Origin: Gp6-AA40 sp963741135
GTDB taxonomy: Bacteria > Acidobacteriota > Vicinamibacteria > Vicinamibacterales > UBA2999
Assembly (NCBI GenBank): GCA_963741135.1
Contig: CAVUHC010000008.1
Span: 496,001-560,000 of the forward strand
DNA: 64,000 nucleotides
Direction of reading: 5' to 3'
Below the pieces are notes generated by a model. The model had not been told where the DNA came from. It saw only the letters and a program-made list of their open reading frames with translations, and did not search any database. This document shows positions 30,743-40,945 of the stretch, one piece after another. Each line of letters opens with the position of its first letter. Positions within the stretch are counted from its first letter, which is position 1. Position numbers and translations under genes: made by a program.

Positions 30743-30769
30743 ACCTCCGTGCCTCCGTGTCTCCGCGGC
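30705..30769. repeat. CACGGAGA repeat hairpin at the dnaJ end
   Basis: Left arm 30705-30729 (GCCACGGAGTCACGGAGACACGGAG) within the dnaJ tail and right arm 30745-30769 (CTCCGTGCCTCCGTGTCTCCG...). The unit is the same as at 2354-2422, 28 kb away. Confidence 0.9.
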
Positions 30770-30779
30770 CCGTGGGGCA

Positions 30780-31208
30780 ATGATGGCGAAGCGCGCCGGC
30801 GGCAAGGCGTATTACATGATCAGCGCGGTGTCGCAGAAGTACAACATTCATCCGCAGACGCTGCGGCTGTACGAGCGCGAGGGGCTGCTGAAGCCGTCGC
30901 GCACCGAAGGCAACACGCGCCTCTACTCGGAAGAGGACCTCGAGCAGCTCGAAACGATCCTCACGCTGACGCGCGATCTCGGCGTCAACCTCGCCGGCGT
31001 CGAAATCATTCTCAACATGCGCCGCAAGATCGAACAGATGCAGGGCGAGGTCAACGAGTTCATGGACTACGTGAAGCGCGAGCTCGCCCGCGGCATCGAC
31101 GACTGGGAGCAGCGACTGAACACGGCGCTCGTGAAATCGTCGCCGACCGATCTCGTTCGCCGCACGCCCGCGCCACATCCGACGCGGAGACCGAGAAGCC
31201 GAAAGTGA
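30780..31208 (+). CDS. hspR: HspR-type MerR family heat-shock repressor
   Basis: A 142-residue MerR-like regulator. The helix-turn-helix core is MISAVSQKYNIHPQTLRLYEREGLLKPSRTEGNTRLYSEED, followed by a coiled-coil dimer helix (LETILTLTRDLGVNLAGVEI). In actinobacteria HspR lies at the end of dnaK operons and represses them together with DnaK as co-repressor. Position after dnaJ and the HAIR-like site before dnaK support that here. Start ATG 30780 (or 30783) lies just beyond the repeat. Confidence 0.88.
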   Translation: MMAKRAGGKAYYMISAVSQKYNIHPQTLRLYEREGLLKPSRTEGNTRLYSEEDLEQLETILTLTRDLGVNLAGVEIILNMRRKIEQMQGEVNEFMDYVKRELARGIDDWEQRLNTALVKSSPTDLVRRTPAPHPTRRPRSRK

Positions 31209-31305
31209 AAAGTTCGAAGTGAGAAGGTCGAAGTAAGTTCACAAGTTGGGAAGTAGCCCGAAAAGTACTTTCGCACTTACTTCGAACTTCGAACTTCGAA
31301 CTTTC
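31201..31305. repeat. TTCGAAGT repeat hairpin
   Basis: Left arm 31201-31240 (AAGTGAAAAGTTCGAAGTGAGAAGGTCGAAGT...) and right arm 31275-31305 (CTTACTTCGAACTTCGAACTTCGAACTTTC), units of about 8 bp. It starts within the hspR stop region and ends shortly before the next start. Confidence 0.85.
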
Positions 31306-31321
31306 AGGTTAACATCCTGTC

Positions 31322-32182
31322 GTGCCGTGCCCGATCTGCGACGACACCGGATGGAAGACGATCGAGGTCGACGGTGTCTCGCGGGTCACGCGGTGCGACT
31401 GCTGGCATCAGCGCAGCTTCGAGTCGCTGCTGAAGAACGCACGCATTCCGCGCCGCTACGTGCACTGCGAGCTCTCCAACTTCGACGCGCACACCGACAG
31501 CCAGCGTGACGCGCTGCGCAGCGCGACGCGTCTCGTCGATCAATTCCCGGTCGTCGACAAAGGACTTCTCTTCCACGGCGACAACGGCGTCGGCAAGACG
31601 CACCTGGCCGTCGCGCTGATGAAGGAAGCGATTCGCCGCAAAGGCGCGCGCGCGGTCTTCTTCGAGACGCGCGATCTGCTGAAGCTGGTGCGCGACACCT
31701 ACAACAACCAGGTCGAGGCGACCGAGCTCGACGTCCTGCGGCCGGTGCTCGAGGCCGACCTGCTCGTGCTCGACGACATCGGCGCGGAGAAGAAGTCTCC
31801 GAATGGGTCGAGGAGACGCTCGGCCTCGTCGTCAACACCCGCTACAGCGAGCGCCGCGTGACGGTGTTCACCACGAATCTGGGCGATTCCGACAACACCG
31901 AGCCGAATTCCGTCGCGCTTCAGCTCGGCCTCCGCATGCGCTCGCGCCTCAAGGAAATGTGCGACTGGGTGAAGATCGACGGCCCCGACACGCGCGAGGT
32001 CGGGCCGCATCCCACACATGAGGACATCGCGCGGTGGCAGGAAACGTCGCCGGCATCCCCGAAGAATCGGGGCCGCGCAAGCGCCTGCCGTCGAAGTCGG
32101 CGGGCCAGGCACGCGCCCAGCTGAAACCGCGCGAGCGCGACGGCAGGGCTGACCTGAAGTGGCCGGGCGGGCGGGCGGGAGC
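31322..32182 (+). CDS. DnaC/IstB-like AAA+ ATP-binding protein (frameshifted)
   Basis: A P-loop ATPase resembling helicase loaders. The N-terminus has a four-cysteine cluster (CPICDDTGW ... TRCDCWHQ). The AAA+ core has Walker A GDNGVGKTHLAVALMKEA and Walker B LLVLDDIGAEK; after a frame change near 31795 come VEETLGLVVNTRYSERR and TTNLGDSDN. Another change near 32035 leads to GIPEESGPRKRLPSKSAG and a basic ADLKWPGGRAG tail. The stop at about 32182 needs one more missing base. Role in replication initiation is possible but not shown. GTG start at 31322. Confidence 0.75.
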
Positions 32183-32192
32183 TAGCGCCGCA

Positions 32193-32266
32193 ATTCAAGA
32201 TGCAAATGCAAGGTGCAAACTGAGCCTGGCTCGACTCGCTGTTGCATTTGCATTGAATCTGCATTC
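32193..32266. repeat. ATGCAA repeat hairpin before hemW
   Basis: Left arm 32193-32220 (ATTCAAGATGCAAATGCAAGGTGCAAAC) and right arm 32241-32266 (GTTGCATTTGCATTGAATCTGCATTC). It ends at the hemW ATG. A degenerate relative of the 12215 and 47671 hairpins. Confidence 0.85.
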
Positions 32267-33415
32267 ATGTCTCTGGCCTCTACATCCACATCCCCTTCTG
32301 CTCGGCGATCTGCAACTACTGCAACTTCAATCGCGGCCTGTTCGACGCCGCGCTGAAGGAGCAGTACGTCGCGGCGCTGCTGGCGCGAGATTGCCGACGA
32401 AGGGCGATGGCTCCGCCGCCGACACGATCTTCTTCGGCGGCGGCACGCCGTCGCTGCTCGAGCCGTCCGAGATCGCCGCGATCATCGCACGCCTGCCGCG
32501 TCGGCGTTCGACGTGGCCGCCGACGCCGAGATCACGCTCGAAGCCAATCCCGAGACCGTCACGCCGGAACGGCTCGCCGGCTTTCGCGCCGCCGGCGTCA
32601 ATCGTCTCAGCTTACGGCGTCCAGTCGTTCCGCGACGACGAGCTGCAGCGCCTCAGCCGGCTGCATTCCGCGTCGCGCGCGGGCGAGGCCTTCGCGATGG
32701 CGCGCGCCGCCGGGTTCGACAACATCTCGCTCGACCTGATGATGTGGCTGCCGCAGCAGTCGGTCGCGCAGTGGCTCGAATCGGTCGATGCGCTGATCGC
32801 GCTCGGCCCCGACCACGCCTCGCTCTACATGCTCGAGCTCTATCCGAACGCGCCGCTGCGCGAGGCGATGGCGCGCTCGAAATGGTCGCTCGCGCCCGAC
32901 GACGACGCGGCGGAGATGTATCTGGAGGCGATGACGCGGCTGGACGCCGCGGGGTACGAGCAGTACGAGATATCCAACGTCGCGCGGCCCGGGCGCGAGT
33001 CGCGCCACAACCTGAAATACTGGACCGACGGCGAGTGGCTTGGGTTCGGCTGCGGCGCGCATTCGACCCGTCGCGGTGTCCGCTGGAAGAACCTGTCGTC
33101 GACCGACGGAGTACATCGCCGCTGTCGCGGCCGGAGGTCAGCTCGACGTCGGAGCGGCGGGAGCTGTCGCCGCAGGAGCGGCTCGAGGAGGCGCTCTTCA
33201 CCGGCCTGCGCCTGACGCGCGGCATCGACCTCGCATGCCGTGAAAATCCGTTACGGCGTCGACGTCTGGGCGCGATTACGGGCGCGGAGCTGGAACGGTT
33301 CCGCGACGCGGGGCTTTTGATCTATGATGGGCGGCTTTTGCGGCTCTCGCGGGCAGGAATGCTTCTTGCTCACGAGATTATGTCCCTGTTTCTCAGTTCA
33401 CCTGTGGTAGATTAA
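32267..33415 (+). CDS. hemW: HemW-like radical SAM protein (frameshifted)
   Basis: Radical SAM haem chaperone of the coproporphyrinogen oxidase-like family. After a frame change near 32273 the N-terminus reads GLYIHIPFCSAICNYCNFN, with the three cluster cysteines. Then DTIFFGGGTPSLLEPSEI, EITLEANPETVTPERL, AAGVNRLSYGVQSFRDDEL, FDNISLDLMMWLPQQSVAQW and GYEQYEISNVARPGRESRHN. Further frame changes near 32390, 32505, 32610, 33110 and 33240. Ends MLLAHEIMSLFLSSPVVD. HemW lacks the second cysteine pattern of true HemN; it binds haem and hands it to haem proteins. Confidence 0.85.
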
Positions 33416-33439
33416 CGGCCTTTCCGAGGAGGCTCGAAG

Positions 33440-33912
33440 ATGCGACGACTGTCCGGCGTTCTACTGGCTGGTGCGATGTGTGGTGATACCGGCGTTATCG
33501 CACGGTCACGGCGATCTGTTCGCGCAGGCGGCGCCGCAGAAAACGACGTTCACCGGCGACGTGGTGATCCATGGCGTTCGCGATCAACCCGGACAAGACC
33601 GCAGACTACGAGCAGATCATCGCGAAGCTGAAGGAAGCGCTGTCGAAGTCCGAGGCGCCCGAAGCGCAAGCAGCAGCTCGCGGGCTGGAAAGTGATCAAG
33701 AACGCGATGCCGAATCCCGACGGCACCATCGTCTACATCCACATCATTTCACCCGTCGTGAAGGACGCCGACTACTCGATCATGAACAACATCTACGCCG
33801 CGGTCAAGGATCCCGGCGGAGCAGAAGAGCCGTCTACGACATGTATCGCGGGGCGTTGAAGGCGGCGCTCTTCGTGATCCAGGGCCCGATGGTCGCCGAT
33901 CTGTCGAAATAG
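33440..33912 (+). CDS. Secreted protein of unknown function, paralogue A (frameshifted)
   Basis: GAGGAGG precedes ATG 33440. A signal peptide (MRRLSGVLLAGAMC...) is followed by TTFTGDVVI and, in other frames, MAFAINPDKTADYEQIIAKL, WKVIKNAMPNPDGTIVYIHI, SPVVKDADYSIMNNIYAAVK and MYRGALKAALFVIQGPM. Frame changes near 33480, 33575, 33663 and 33820. The INPDK-TADYEQ pattern recurs in the next gene, so this is a tandem pair. Possibly an acidobacterial family; no function known to me. Confidence 0.65.
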
Positions 33913-33966
33913 ACGGACCTCTCGACGCAGAGGCGGACCGTCAGGTCGGCCTCGCGCGAATTCTGA

Positions 33967-34004
33967 AGAGCCACGAACGGTCCACCGTTCGTGGCTCTTT
34001 TTGT
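33967..34004 (+). terminator. Intrinsic terminator
   Basis: Stem AGAGCCACGAACGG (33967-33980) with CCGTTCGTGGCTCT (33985-33998), four-base loop TCCA, then TTTTTGTTT. A perfect 14-bp stem and T run: the clearest intrinsic terminator in the window, ending the paralogue A transcript. Confidence 0.92.
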
Positions 34005-34043
34005 TTCGGCCGCTATCTATGCGAGACTGTCTCTGAGACACTG

Positions 34044-34699
34044 ATGGCGATGCGTTCACTGCTTGGCGCGTTCGCCCTGATCGGGACAGCCGCTGTGGCC
34101 GCAGGCCAGACGTCGGCGCCGCAGCCGCCAGCCGGCCGGAGCGCTTCAGCCGCAGCAGACATCGCCGCTTCCGGGCGCGACGCCGCCGACGCCGGGCGCG
34201 CCGCCGGTGCCCGCGCCGGCGACGCGTCGTCGCACCGCCGCCTGCTCGGCCGCGTCGTTCGCGGCGGAGCAGGGGATCATCTTCAACGCCATCAGGCCCG
34301 ACAAGGTCGCCGACTTCGAGACGGTGATCGGCAAGCTGCGGGAGGCGCTGCGAGACGTCGAAGGATCCCGGTTCGCAACCAGCAGGGCTGGGGCTGGAAG
34401 ATCTTCAAGGCGGCGGAGCCCGGGCCGAACGGCAGCGTGCTCTACGTGTTCGTGATGGATCCGGCCGTGAAGGGCGCCGACTACGGCGTCGCGAAGATCC
34501 TTGCGCGAGGCGTACCCGATCGAGATCATGGAGTCTGTATCGAATGTACAGCGGCGCCTTCGCGACGGCCGGTCAGACACTCTTGAACCTGCAGCCAGTC
34601 ACCGGCGCGCCTGAGACGACCGCGACCCGACGGCGCACGGGCACGCCGCCGGCAGCCGGCACGTCCGCGACGCCCCCGCCGGCGACCGCTCCGCGCTAG
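34044..34699 (+). CDS. Secreted protein of unknown function, paralogue B (frameshifted)
   Basis: Signal peptide MAMRSLLGAFALIGTAAVAAG, a proline-rich linker, then IIFNAIRPDKVADFETVIGK, WGWKIFKAAEPGPNGSVLYV, VMDPAVKGADYGVAKIL and YRMYSGAFATAG. The order and spacing match paralogue A (IRPDKVADFE for INPDKTADYE; PAVKGADY for PVVKDADY). A Pro/Thr/Ala-rich C-terminal tail ends ATAPR, stop 34697-34699. Frame changes near 34140, 34245, 34370 and 34505. It has its own unit after the terminator. Confidence 0.62.
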
Positions 34700-34707
34700 T
34701 GACCTGC

Positions 34708-34742
34708 GAATGCCTGAATTCAGCATTCGTCATTCAGCATTA
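34708..34742. repeat. ATTCAGC short repeat
   Basis: Units ATTCAGCATTCGTC and ATTCAGCATTATC in the gap between convergent genes. It overlaps the end of the outer membrane protein gene. Confidence 0.6.
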
Positions 34743-35232
34743 TCAGAACGCCAGATTAACGCCCGCGTAGACACGGTGCACCGTCGAGTAGAGCGGCGTC
34801 GCCGCGCAGCTTGAAGACGCGGTAGTCGAGCCGCGCCTTCAATGGGCCCAGCAGCGACACTTTGACGCCGCCGCCGGTGTTGAAGCCGACGTGCGTCTCC
34901 TGGTGCGTCGTGCCGAGTGTTTCGCGATACACGCCCGCCGCCGGTCGTCGCGTAGAACTGCATCCCGGCAACCGGGATCGGCGTCTGCACGTAGCACGTT
35001 GCCCATGCCGGTCCGCAGCTGCGGCGCGCCCCTCGAGCGGTCTTCCGTCGTTGACGCGTACTCGAACTCGAAGCCGACGATCGAGCAGTCCGACGCCAAT
35101 CGCAAACCCTTTCGTCGTGCGGTTCGACGGCGTGGTTGTGGTGCCGATGAAGAGCGTGGCATCGGCAAGCGCCGGGCGGGACGAAGCCGCCAGCAGGATG
35201 CACATCAACGGGAGAAGCCGTGAGAGTCGCAT
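34743..35232 (-). CDS. Small outer-membrane beta-barrel protein (frameshifted)
   Basis: Starts at 35232 with signal peptide MRLSRLLPLMCILLAASSRPALA, then alternating strands: ADATLFIGTTTTPSNRTTKG, FAIGVGLLIVGFEFEYAST, VQTPIPVAGMQFYATTGGG, HVGFNTGGGVKVSLLGPLKA, RLDYRVFKLRGDA, and a final VYAGVNLAF with the terminal phenylalanine typical of BAM substrates. Frame changes near 35085, 35030, 34995, 34945 and 34795. Function of the barrel unknown. Confidence 0.72.
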
Positions 35233-35259
35233 ACCGAATGATACGATCGGACCGCGCCG

Positions 35260-36481
35260 ATGGACTTCGCTTTCACGCCCGATCAGGAACTGCTGCGGCG
35301 CAGCGTCCGCGAGTTTGCGGAGAGCGAGATGCGCCCGCACGTCACGGGAGTGGGACGAGGCACAGCAGTTTCCACGCGAGCTGCTCTCGAAGCTCGCCGC
35401 GCTCGGTCTGATGGGCATCCAGTTTCCCGAGGAGTACGGCGGCGCGGCGATGTCGTCGGTCGACTACTGCATCTGCATCGAGGAGCTGGCGCGCGTCGAT
35501 CCGTCGGTGTCGTCTGACCGTGGCCGCGCACAACGGTCTCGGCGCCGCGCACATCGCGATGTTCGGCACCGACGACCAGAAGCAGAAGTACCTGATGCCG
35601 CTCGCGCGCGGGCGAACAGCTGGCGGCGTGGGGACTGACCGAGGCGTCCGCCGGCAGCGACGCGGGCGCGATGCGGACGACGGCGACGCGCGAGGGCGAC
35701 GGCTGGGTGATCAACGGCACGAAGCAGTTCATCACGCACGGCCGTACCGGCGATCTGATCGTCGTCATGGCGGTGACGAACAAGTCCGAAGGGCAGCCGC
35801 GGCATCACCGGCGTTCATCGTCGAGCGCGGCACGCCCGGCTTCCGCGCCGGCAAGAAGGAAGACAAGCTCGGGATGCGCGCGAGCGAGACGAGCGAGGTC
35901 ATCTTCGAGAACTGCCGCGTGCCCCCGTCGCAGATGCTCGGCCAGGAAGGGCAGGGGTTCATCAACGCGCTGCAGGTGCTCGATGCGGGACGCATCGGCA
36001 TCGCGGCGCTTGCCGTCGGCCTGGCGCAGGGGGCGTACGAAGCGGCGCGACGCTATGCGTTCGAGCGCAAGCAGTTCGGCCAGCCGATCGGCACGTTTCA
36101 GAGCATCCGCGCGAAGCTCGTGGACAACGCACGCGCATCGAAGCGGCGCGGCTGCTGACGTATCGCGCCGCGTCGATGAAGGACGCCGGCAGGCGGACGA
36201 CGCTCGAAGCGGCGATGGCGAAGCTGTACTCGAGCGAGATCGCCGTTCGCGCGTCCGAGGACGGCGTGCAGATTCACGGCGGCTACGGGTTCATCAAGGA
36301 CTACCCGGCGGAGAAGTACTTCCGCGACGTGAAGCTCACCACGATCGGCGAGGGCACCAGCGAGATTCAGCGGCTGGTGATCGCGCGCCAGCTCCTTCAG
36401 GTCCCGTCTTCGCCTACGGCTTCGGCGAGGCAGGCGCCGCCGTCGTCTTCGGCTTCGGCGCGGCCAGCTGGGAAAGGATGA
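35260..36481 (+). CDS. Acyl-CoA dehydrogenase (frameshifted)
   Basis: FAD enzyme that oxidises acyl-CoA to enoyl-CoA. MDFAFTPDQELLRRSVREFA at the start, LGLMGIQFPEEYGGAAMSSVD, the FAD/substrate motif GLTEASAGSDAGAMRTTA, GRIGIAALAVGLAQGAYEAA, VQIHGGYGFIKDYPAEKYFRD and TIGEGTSEIQRLVIARQLL. Frame changes near 35345, 35375, 35515, 35610, 35800, 36135 and others. The stop overlaps meaB (ATGA). With meaB and the epimerase next to it, a short- or branched-chain acyl-CoA feeding propionyl-CoA metabolism is likely. Confidence 0.88.
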
Positions 36482-37483
36482 CGGCAACGACATCACTCGC
36501 GGAGCGCGTGCTGGCAGGGGATCCGCGCAGCATCGCGCGCGCGATCTCGCTCGTCGAGGACGAGGCGCCCGCCGGGGCGCGACCTGATTCGGGCCATCTA
36601 TCCGCGAACGGGCCGCGCGTATCTCATCGGCGTCACGGTCCGCCGGGGCAGGCAAGAGCACGCTCGTCGACCGGCTGACGACGGAGATGCGCGCGAGGCG
36701 GACAGACGGTCGGCATCATCGCGGTCGATCCGACCAGCCCGTTTACCGGCGGCGCGATCCTCGGCGACCGCGTGCGCATGGGCGCGCACTACGGCGACGC
36801 AGGCGTCTTCATCCGCAGCATGGCCACGCGCGGCCACCTCGGCGGACTCGCGCGCGCGACGAGCGACGTGGCGCTCGTGCTCGACGCCGCGGGCAAGGAC
36901 GTCGTCATGATCGAGACGGTCGGCGTCGGCCAGGACGAGGTCGACATCGTCCGCACGGCCGATATCTCGATCGTCGTGCTGGTGCCCGGCACCGGCGACG
37001 AGGTGCAGGCGCTCAAGGCGGGCATCATGGAGATCGCCGACATCTTCGTCGTGAACAAGGCGGATCGCGACGGCGCCGATCGCCTCGTGCAGTCGGTCTC
37101 GGCCATGCTGTCGCTGCAGACATTCCAGCCCGGCGACTGGCGTCCGCCGATTCAGAAGACGGAAGCGACGACCGGAACGGGCATCGCCGAGCTGCTGGAC
37201 GACGATCCAGCAGTTCCGCGCACACTCCGCCGACGCGCGAGCCTCGCGGCAGCGCGCACGGCAGGAATACCGCCTGCGCGATCTGCTTTCGCACCGATTC
37301 ATGCAGCTCGTCGAGGAGACGCTTCCTGCCGGCGAGCTGCAGCGCATCGTGGACGGCATCGCCGCGCGCGAGGTCGATCCCTATTCGGCGGCGGGCGAGA
37401 TCATGCGCCGCGTCGGTGCCCAGATGGTGGCCTCGACCGTCGACGCGCGTGGACTCAGCTCGCGCCGGCACACCGAATCGTGA
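36478..37483 (+). CDS. meaB: Methylmalonyl-CoA mutase-associated GTPase MeaB (frameshifted)
   Basis: G3E-type P-loop GTPase that protects and reloads B12-dependent methylmalonyl-CoA mutase. Walker A appears after a frame change as LIGVTGPPGAGKSTLVDRL; then GIIAVDPTSPFTGGAILGDR, VFIRSMATRGHLGGLARAT, VMIETVGVGQDEVDI and VVNKADRDGADR. Frame changes near 36580, 36645, 36700 and 37205. The C-terminal dimer arm ends STVDARGLSSRRHTES. Its stop overlaps the epimerase GTG. The mutase genes themselves are not in the window. Confidence 0.9.
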
Positions 37484-37887
37484 AAGCCATCCTCGACCAC
37501 GTCGGTATCGCCGTTCAGGACCTCGACAAGGCGCTGGCGTTCTATCGCGATGCGCTCGGCCTCGAGGTCGAGGCGCCGGAGGAGGTGTACTCGCAGCGCG
37601 TGCGAGCGCACTTCCTCCCGGTCGGGCAGTCGTCGATCGAGCTGCTCGAGGCGACCGCGAGCGATTCGGCGATCGCGAAGTACGTCGAGAAGCGCGGTCC
37701 GGGCATCCACCACATCACATTGCGCGTGCCGACATCCGCGCCGCGCTCGCGCAGCTGAAGGCGCGAGGCGTCCGCCTCGTTGACGAGCAGCCGCGGCCGG
37801 GCGCCGAGGGCGCGCTCGTCGCGTTCATCCATCCATCGGCCGCGCACGGCGTGCTCGTCGAGCTGAAGCAGGCGGCGCGGCGCCTGA
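37480..37887 (+). CDS. mce: Methylmalonyl-CoA epimerase (frameshifted)
   Basis: VOC-fold metalloenzyme that interconverts (R)- and (S)-methylmalonyl-CoA. GTG 37480 starts VKAILDHVGIAVQDLDKALA, then FYRDALGLEVEAPEEV, SSIELLEATASDSAIAKYVE, RGPGIHHITLRV with a metal-binding His, and, in the next frame after about 37728, ADIRAALAQLKARGVRLVDE and HGVLVELKQ. The stop is taken as TGA 37885-37887, which requires one more frame change. It follows meaB with a 4-base overlap. Confidence 0.88.
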
Positions 37888-37898
37888 TCGCGCAGCCG

Positions 37899-38745
37899 GT
37901 GACGCAGTTGGCCGTGGGGCGACCTGCAGCTCACGACCGTCAGCGACGGATCGTTCCGCCTCGACGGCGGCGCGATGTTCGGCGTCGTGCCGCGGCCGCT
38001 GTGGGAAAAGAAGGCGCCCCCCGACGATCGCAACCGGATCGTGCTGGCCATGCGTCCGCTGCGTCGTCGAGGCCGACTGGGGGCGGATGATCATCGACTG
38101 TGGCATCGGCGAACAAGCTGGATGCGAAGTTGACCGACATCTTCGGCGTCGACCGCACGCGCAGTCTCGATCACACGCTCGCAGAGGCCGGCGTCTCTCC
38201 TGACGCGATCGACATCGTGCTGCCAACGCATCTCCACTTCGATCACTTCGGCGGCGCGGTGGTGCGCGGATCCGGCGGCCTTCGGCCGCGGTTCGGCCGC
38301 GCCCGCTACGTGATTCGCCGCGGCGAGTGGGACGATGCGCTGCATCCGCACGAGCGGAACCGCGGCAGCTATCTCCAGGACGACTTCGTGCCGCTCGAGG
38401 CGGCAGGCGTGGTCGACTTCTTCGACGACGATCGCGAGATCAAGCCGGGCGTCCGCGTGGTCCGCGCAGGCGGCCACACCGCGCATCATCAGATCGTGTT
38501 CATCGAGTCGAGCGGAAAGACCGCGGTGTTCACGGCCGACGTCATTCCGACGACCGCCCACATCCAGGACGCCTGGATCATGGGGTTCGATCTGTTTCCC
38601 GATGGACTCGTTCGCGTTCAAGCAGCGCTTCCTCCGCGAGGCGATCGACCGCGAGTACCTGATCTTCTTCGAGCACGATCCGTCTGTCACCGCCGGCTAC
38701 ATCCGCGAAAAGGACGGGAAGCGGTCCGTGCAAAAGCTGATTTAG
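37899..38745 (+). CDS. Metallo-beta-lactamase fold hydrolase (frameshifted)
   Basis: MBL-fold enzyme of unknown substrate. GTG 37899 gives VTQLAVGDLQLTTVSDGSFR, then GGAMFGVVPRPLWEK, MIIDCGIG, the metal motif VLPTHLHFDHFGG (HxHxDH), VRVVRAGGHTAHHQIVF, KTAVFTADVIPTTAH and FFEHDPSVTAGYIREKDGKR. Frame changes near 37918, 38062, 38105 and 38603. Such proteins are often esterases or lactonases. Confidence 0.85.
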
Positions 38746-38760
38746 CAGGCGCACTTTTTC

Positions 38761-38790
38761 CGGATCCCGGATCCCCGATCCCCGATCCCC
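38761..38790. repeat. GATCCCC tandem array
   Basis: Four 7-bp units (GGATCCC, GGATCCCC, GATCCCC, GATCCCC), the same unit as 15139-15168, 14 bases before the mtnP start. Confidence 0.85.
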
Positions 38791-38804
38791 ACACGAGAAC
38801 AGAG

Positions 38805-39684
38805 ATGCAGCGAGCACAGATAGGCATCATCGGTGGCACCGGCCTGTACGACATGGCCGGCGTGACCGACCGCGAAGAAGCGACGCTGACGACGCCGTTT
38901 GGCGATCCGTCGGGACCGTACGTCCTCGGCACGCTGCGCGGCAAGGCGCGTGGCGTTTCTCGCGCGTCACGGCGCAGGCCACCGGATTTCTGCCGTCCGA
39001 GCTGAACTTCCGCGCCAACATCTTCGGCATGAAGATGCTCGGCGTCGAGTACATCCTCTCCGCGAGCGCGGTCGGCAGCCTCAAGGAGGAATACAAGCCC
39101 GCCGACATCGTCATTCCCGATCAGTTCTTCGATCGGACGAAGGGGCGCCCGAGCACGTTCTTCGGCCGCGGGCTGGTCGGCCACGTCGGCTTCGCGCATC
39201 CGTTCTGCAAGATTCTCAGCGGCATCGCGTACGACAGCGGCGAAGAAGGCGGGCGCCACCATTCACAAGGGCGGGACCTACGTGTGCATGGAAGGGCCGC
39301 AGTTCTCGACGCTGGCCGAGTCGAAGCTCTATCGCTCGTGGGGCATGGACATCATCGGGATGACCAACCTGCAGGAAGCCAAGCTCGCGCGCGAGGCGGA
39401 GATCTGCTACACGACGATCGCGCTCGTCACCGACTACGACTGCTGGCATCCCGACCACGACTCGGTGACGGTCGAGATGGTGATGTCGACGCTGTCGAAG
39501 AACGCGACGACTGCGCAGCAGATCATCGCGGGCGCAGTCGAGCGCCTGCCCGTACGAGCGGACGTGCGAGTGCGCGTCGGCGCTGAAGTACGCGCTCGTC
39601 ACGCGGCCGGAGATGATTCCCGACCAGGTCAAGAAGGACCTGGCGCCGATCATCGGCAAGTACGCTGGACCGATCCGATCATGA
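38805..39684 (+). CDS. mtnP: S-methyl-5'-thioadenosine phosphorylase (frameshifted)
   Basis: Phosphorolysis of methylthioadenosine to adenine and methylthioribose-1-phosphate in methionine salvage. MQRAQIGIIGGTGLYDMAGV, VAFLARHGAGH, LNFRANIFGMKMLGVEYIL, SASAVGSLKEEYKPADIVIP, GGTYVCMEGPQFSTLAESKL with the conserved Met-Glu, GMDIIGMTNLQEAKLAREAE and LVTDYDCWHPDHDSVTVE. Frame changes near 38945, 38985, 39247 and 39555. The stop overlaps the kinase ATG (ATGA), so the two form an operon. Confidence 0.92.
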
Positions 39685-40661
39685 AACTCATTGTCACCGG
39701 ATCGATCGCCTACGACTACCTGATGTCGTTTCCCGGCAAGTTCACCGAGCACTTTCTTCCGGAGCACCTGCAGCGCGTCAGCCTCAGCTTTCTGGTGGAT
39801 TCGATGGACAAGCGGCGCGGCGGGTGCGCGCCGAACATCGCGTACACGCTGGCGCTGCTCGGCGAGCGGCCGTACCTGATGGGCGCCGCGGGCCAGGACT
39901 TCAAGGACTACGGCGAGTGGCTCGCAGGCCGCCGGCGTCGACACTCGCTCGTGCACCAGGTGCCCGACAAGTTCACGGCGTCGTTCTTCTGCAGCACCGA
40001 CACCGAAAACAATCAGATCGCGTCGTTCTACACCGGCGCGATGGCGAACGCCGCGGAGCTGTCGTTCCGCACGGTCGACGCATCCCGGGCTCGTCATCAT
40101 TTCGCCGAACGATCCGGCGGCGATGGTCCAGTACGCGGAGGAGTGCCGGACGCTCGGCATTCCGTTCATCTTCGATCCCGGTCAGCAGTGCGCGCGGATG
40201 TCGGGCGACGAGCTGCGCGACGGCATCTCAGGCGCGCGCCTCGTGATCTGCAACGACTACGAGTTCGAGCTCGATTCGCCAGAAGACCGGGATGGGCGAG
40301 GACGACGTGCTCGGCCAGGCGACAGTCGCTGGTCATCACGCGCGGCGAGGAAGGCTGCTCACTGTATGAAAAGGCCCCGGGATCCGGGATCGGGATTCGG
40401 GATTCGGAGACGCAATCTCGCGCGTCGACGTGAAGGCAGTAACGCCGTCACCGCATCGTCGATCCGACCGGCGTCGGCGACGCGTTCCGCGGCGGCTTCA
40501 TGAAGGGGATGGCGTCGGCGAAGCCGCTCAAGGAATGCGCGCAGCTCGGGAGCGTGGCCGCGACCTACGCGCTCGAGCACCTCGGCGGCCAGAGCCACGC
40601 GTACACGATGAAGGAGTTCGGGGAACGGTACGCCGAGCACTTCGGAGCGCTCACTCTGTGA
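39681..40661 (+). CDS. PfkB-family carbohydrate/adenosine kinase (frameshifted, with a repeat insertion)
   Basis: Ribokinase-fold kinase, adenosine-kinase-like by sequence and neighbour mtnP. MKLIVTGSIAYDYLMSFPGK, DKRRGGCAPNIAYTLALLGE, VIISPNDPAAMVQYAEECR, IPFIFDPGQQCARMS, CNDYEFEL, and the C-terminal anion hole VDPTGVGDAFRGGFMKGMA. Between the EGCSLYEK strand and VDPTG lies a GATCGGG repeat translated as GSGIGIRDSE, an unusual in-gene insertion. Frame changes near 39930, 40083, 40285, 40320 and 40445. Confidence 0.85.
40379..40409. repeat. GGGATC(C/G) repeat inside the PfkB gene
   Basis: About four units (GGGATCC, GGGATCG, GGGATTC, GGGATTC). The reverse complement is the GATCCCC unit of 15139 and 38761. 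It interrupts a conserved stretch of the kinase. Confidence 0.8.
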
Positions 40662-40945
40662 GAAGACTGTAGGGATCAGGGACCCTGCTACACTCACTTT
40701 GCCGGCACACGAGGCGCTTCAGCTCTTCGAGCCAGTTCTGTACGACGATGAGAGACTGCGGAGCGGTGGCTGCGTCGGCGCTGCTCTCTTTGATCATCAG
40801 GAACCGGCGGTCATCGGGCCCGACGTCGTACGTGCGACCCTCGCCTGATCGACCCGGACGCATCGATGCGGAAGAACCGTCCCGAGAAGAGCTTCGTAGG
40901 GTTGCCTGCCGCCCACGTCGTACCCGGTTCGACGCGCACGCTCAT
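40651..40945 (-). pseudogene. Ser/Thr kinase or TolB-like C-terminal remnant
   Basis: Reads MSVRVEPGTTWAAGNPTKLF and SGRFFRIDASG, then in another frame GRTYDVGPDDRRFLMIKE and LIVVQNWLEELKRLV. This is the closing blade and tail of acidobacterial kinases with a C-terminal propeller. No kinase domain or upstream propeller is present. Its 3' end overlaps the PfkB stop. It is the second such tail in the window (see 6168-6534). Confidence 0.7.
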
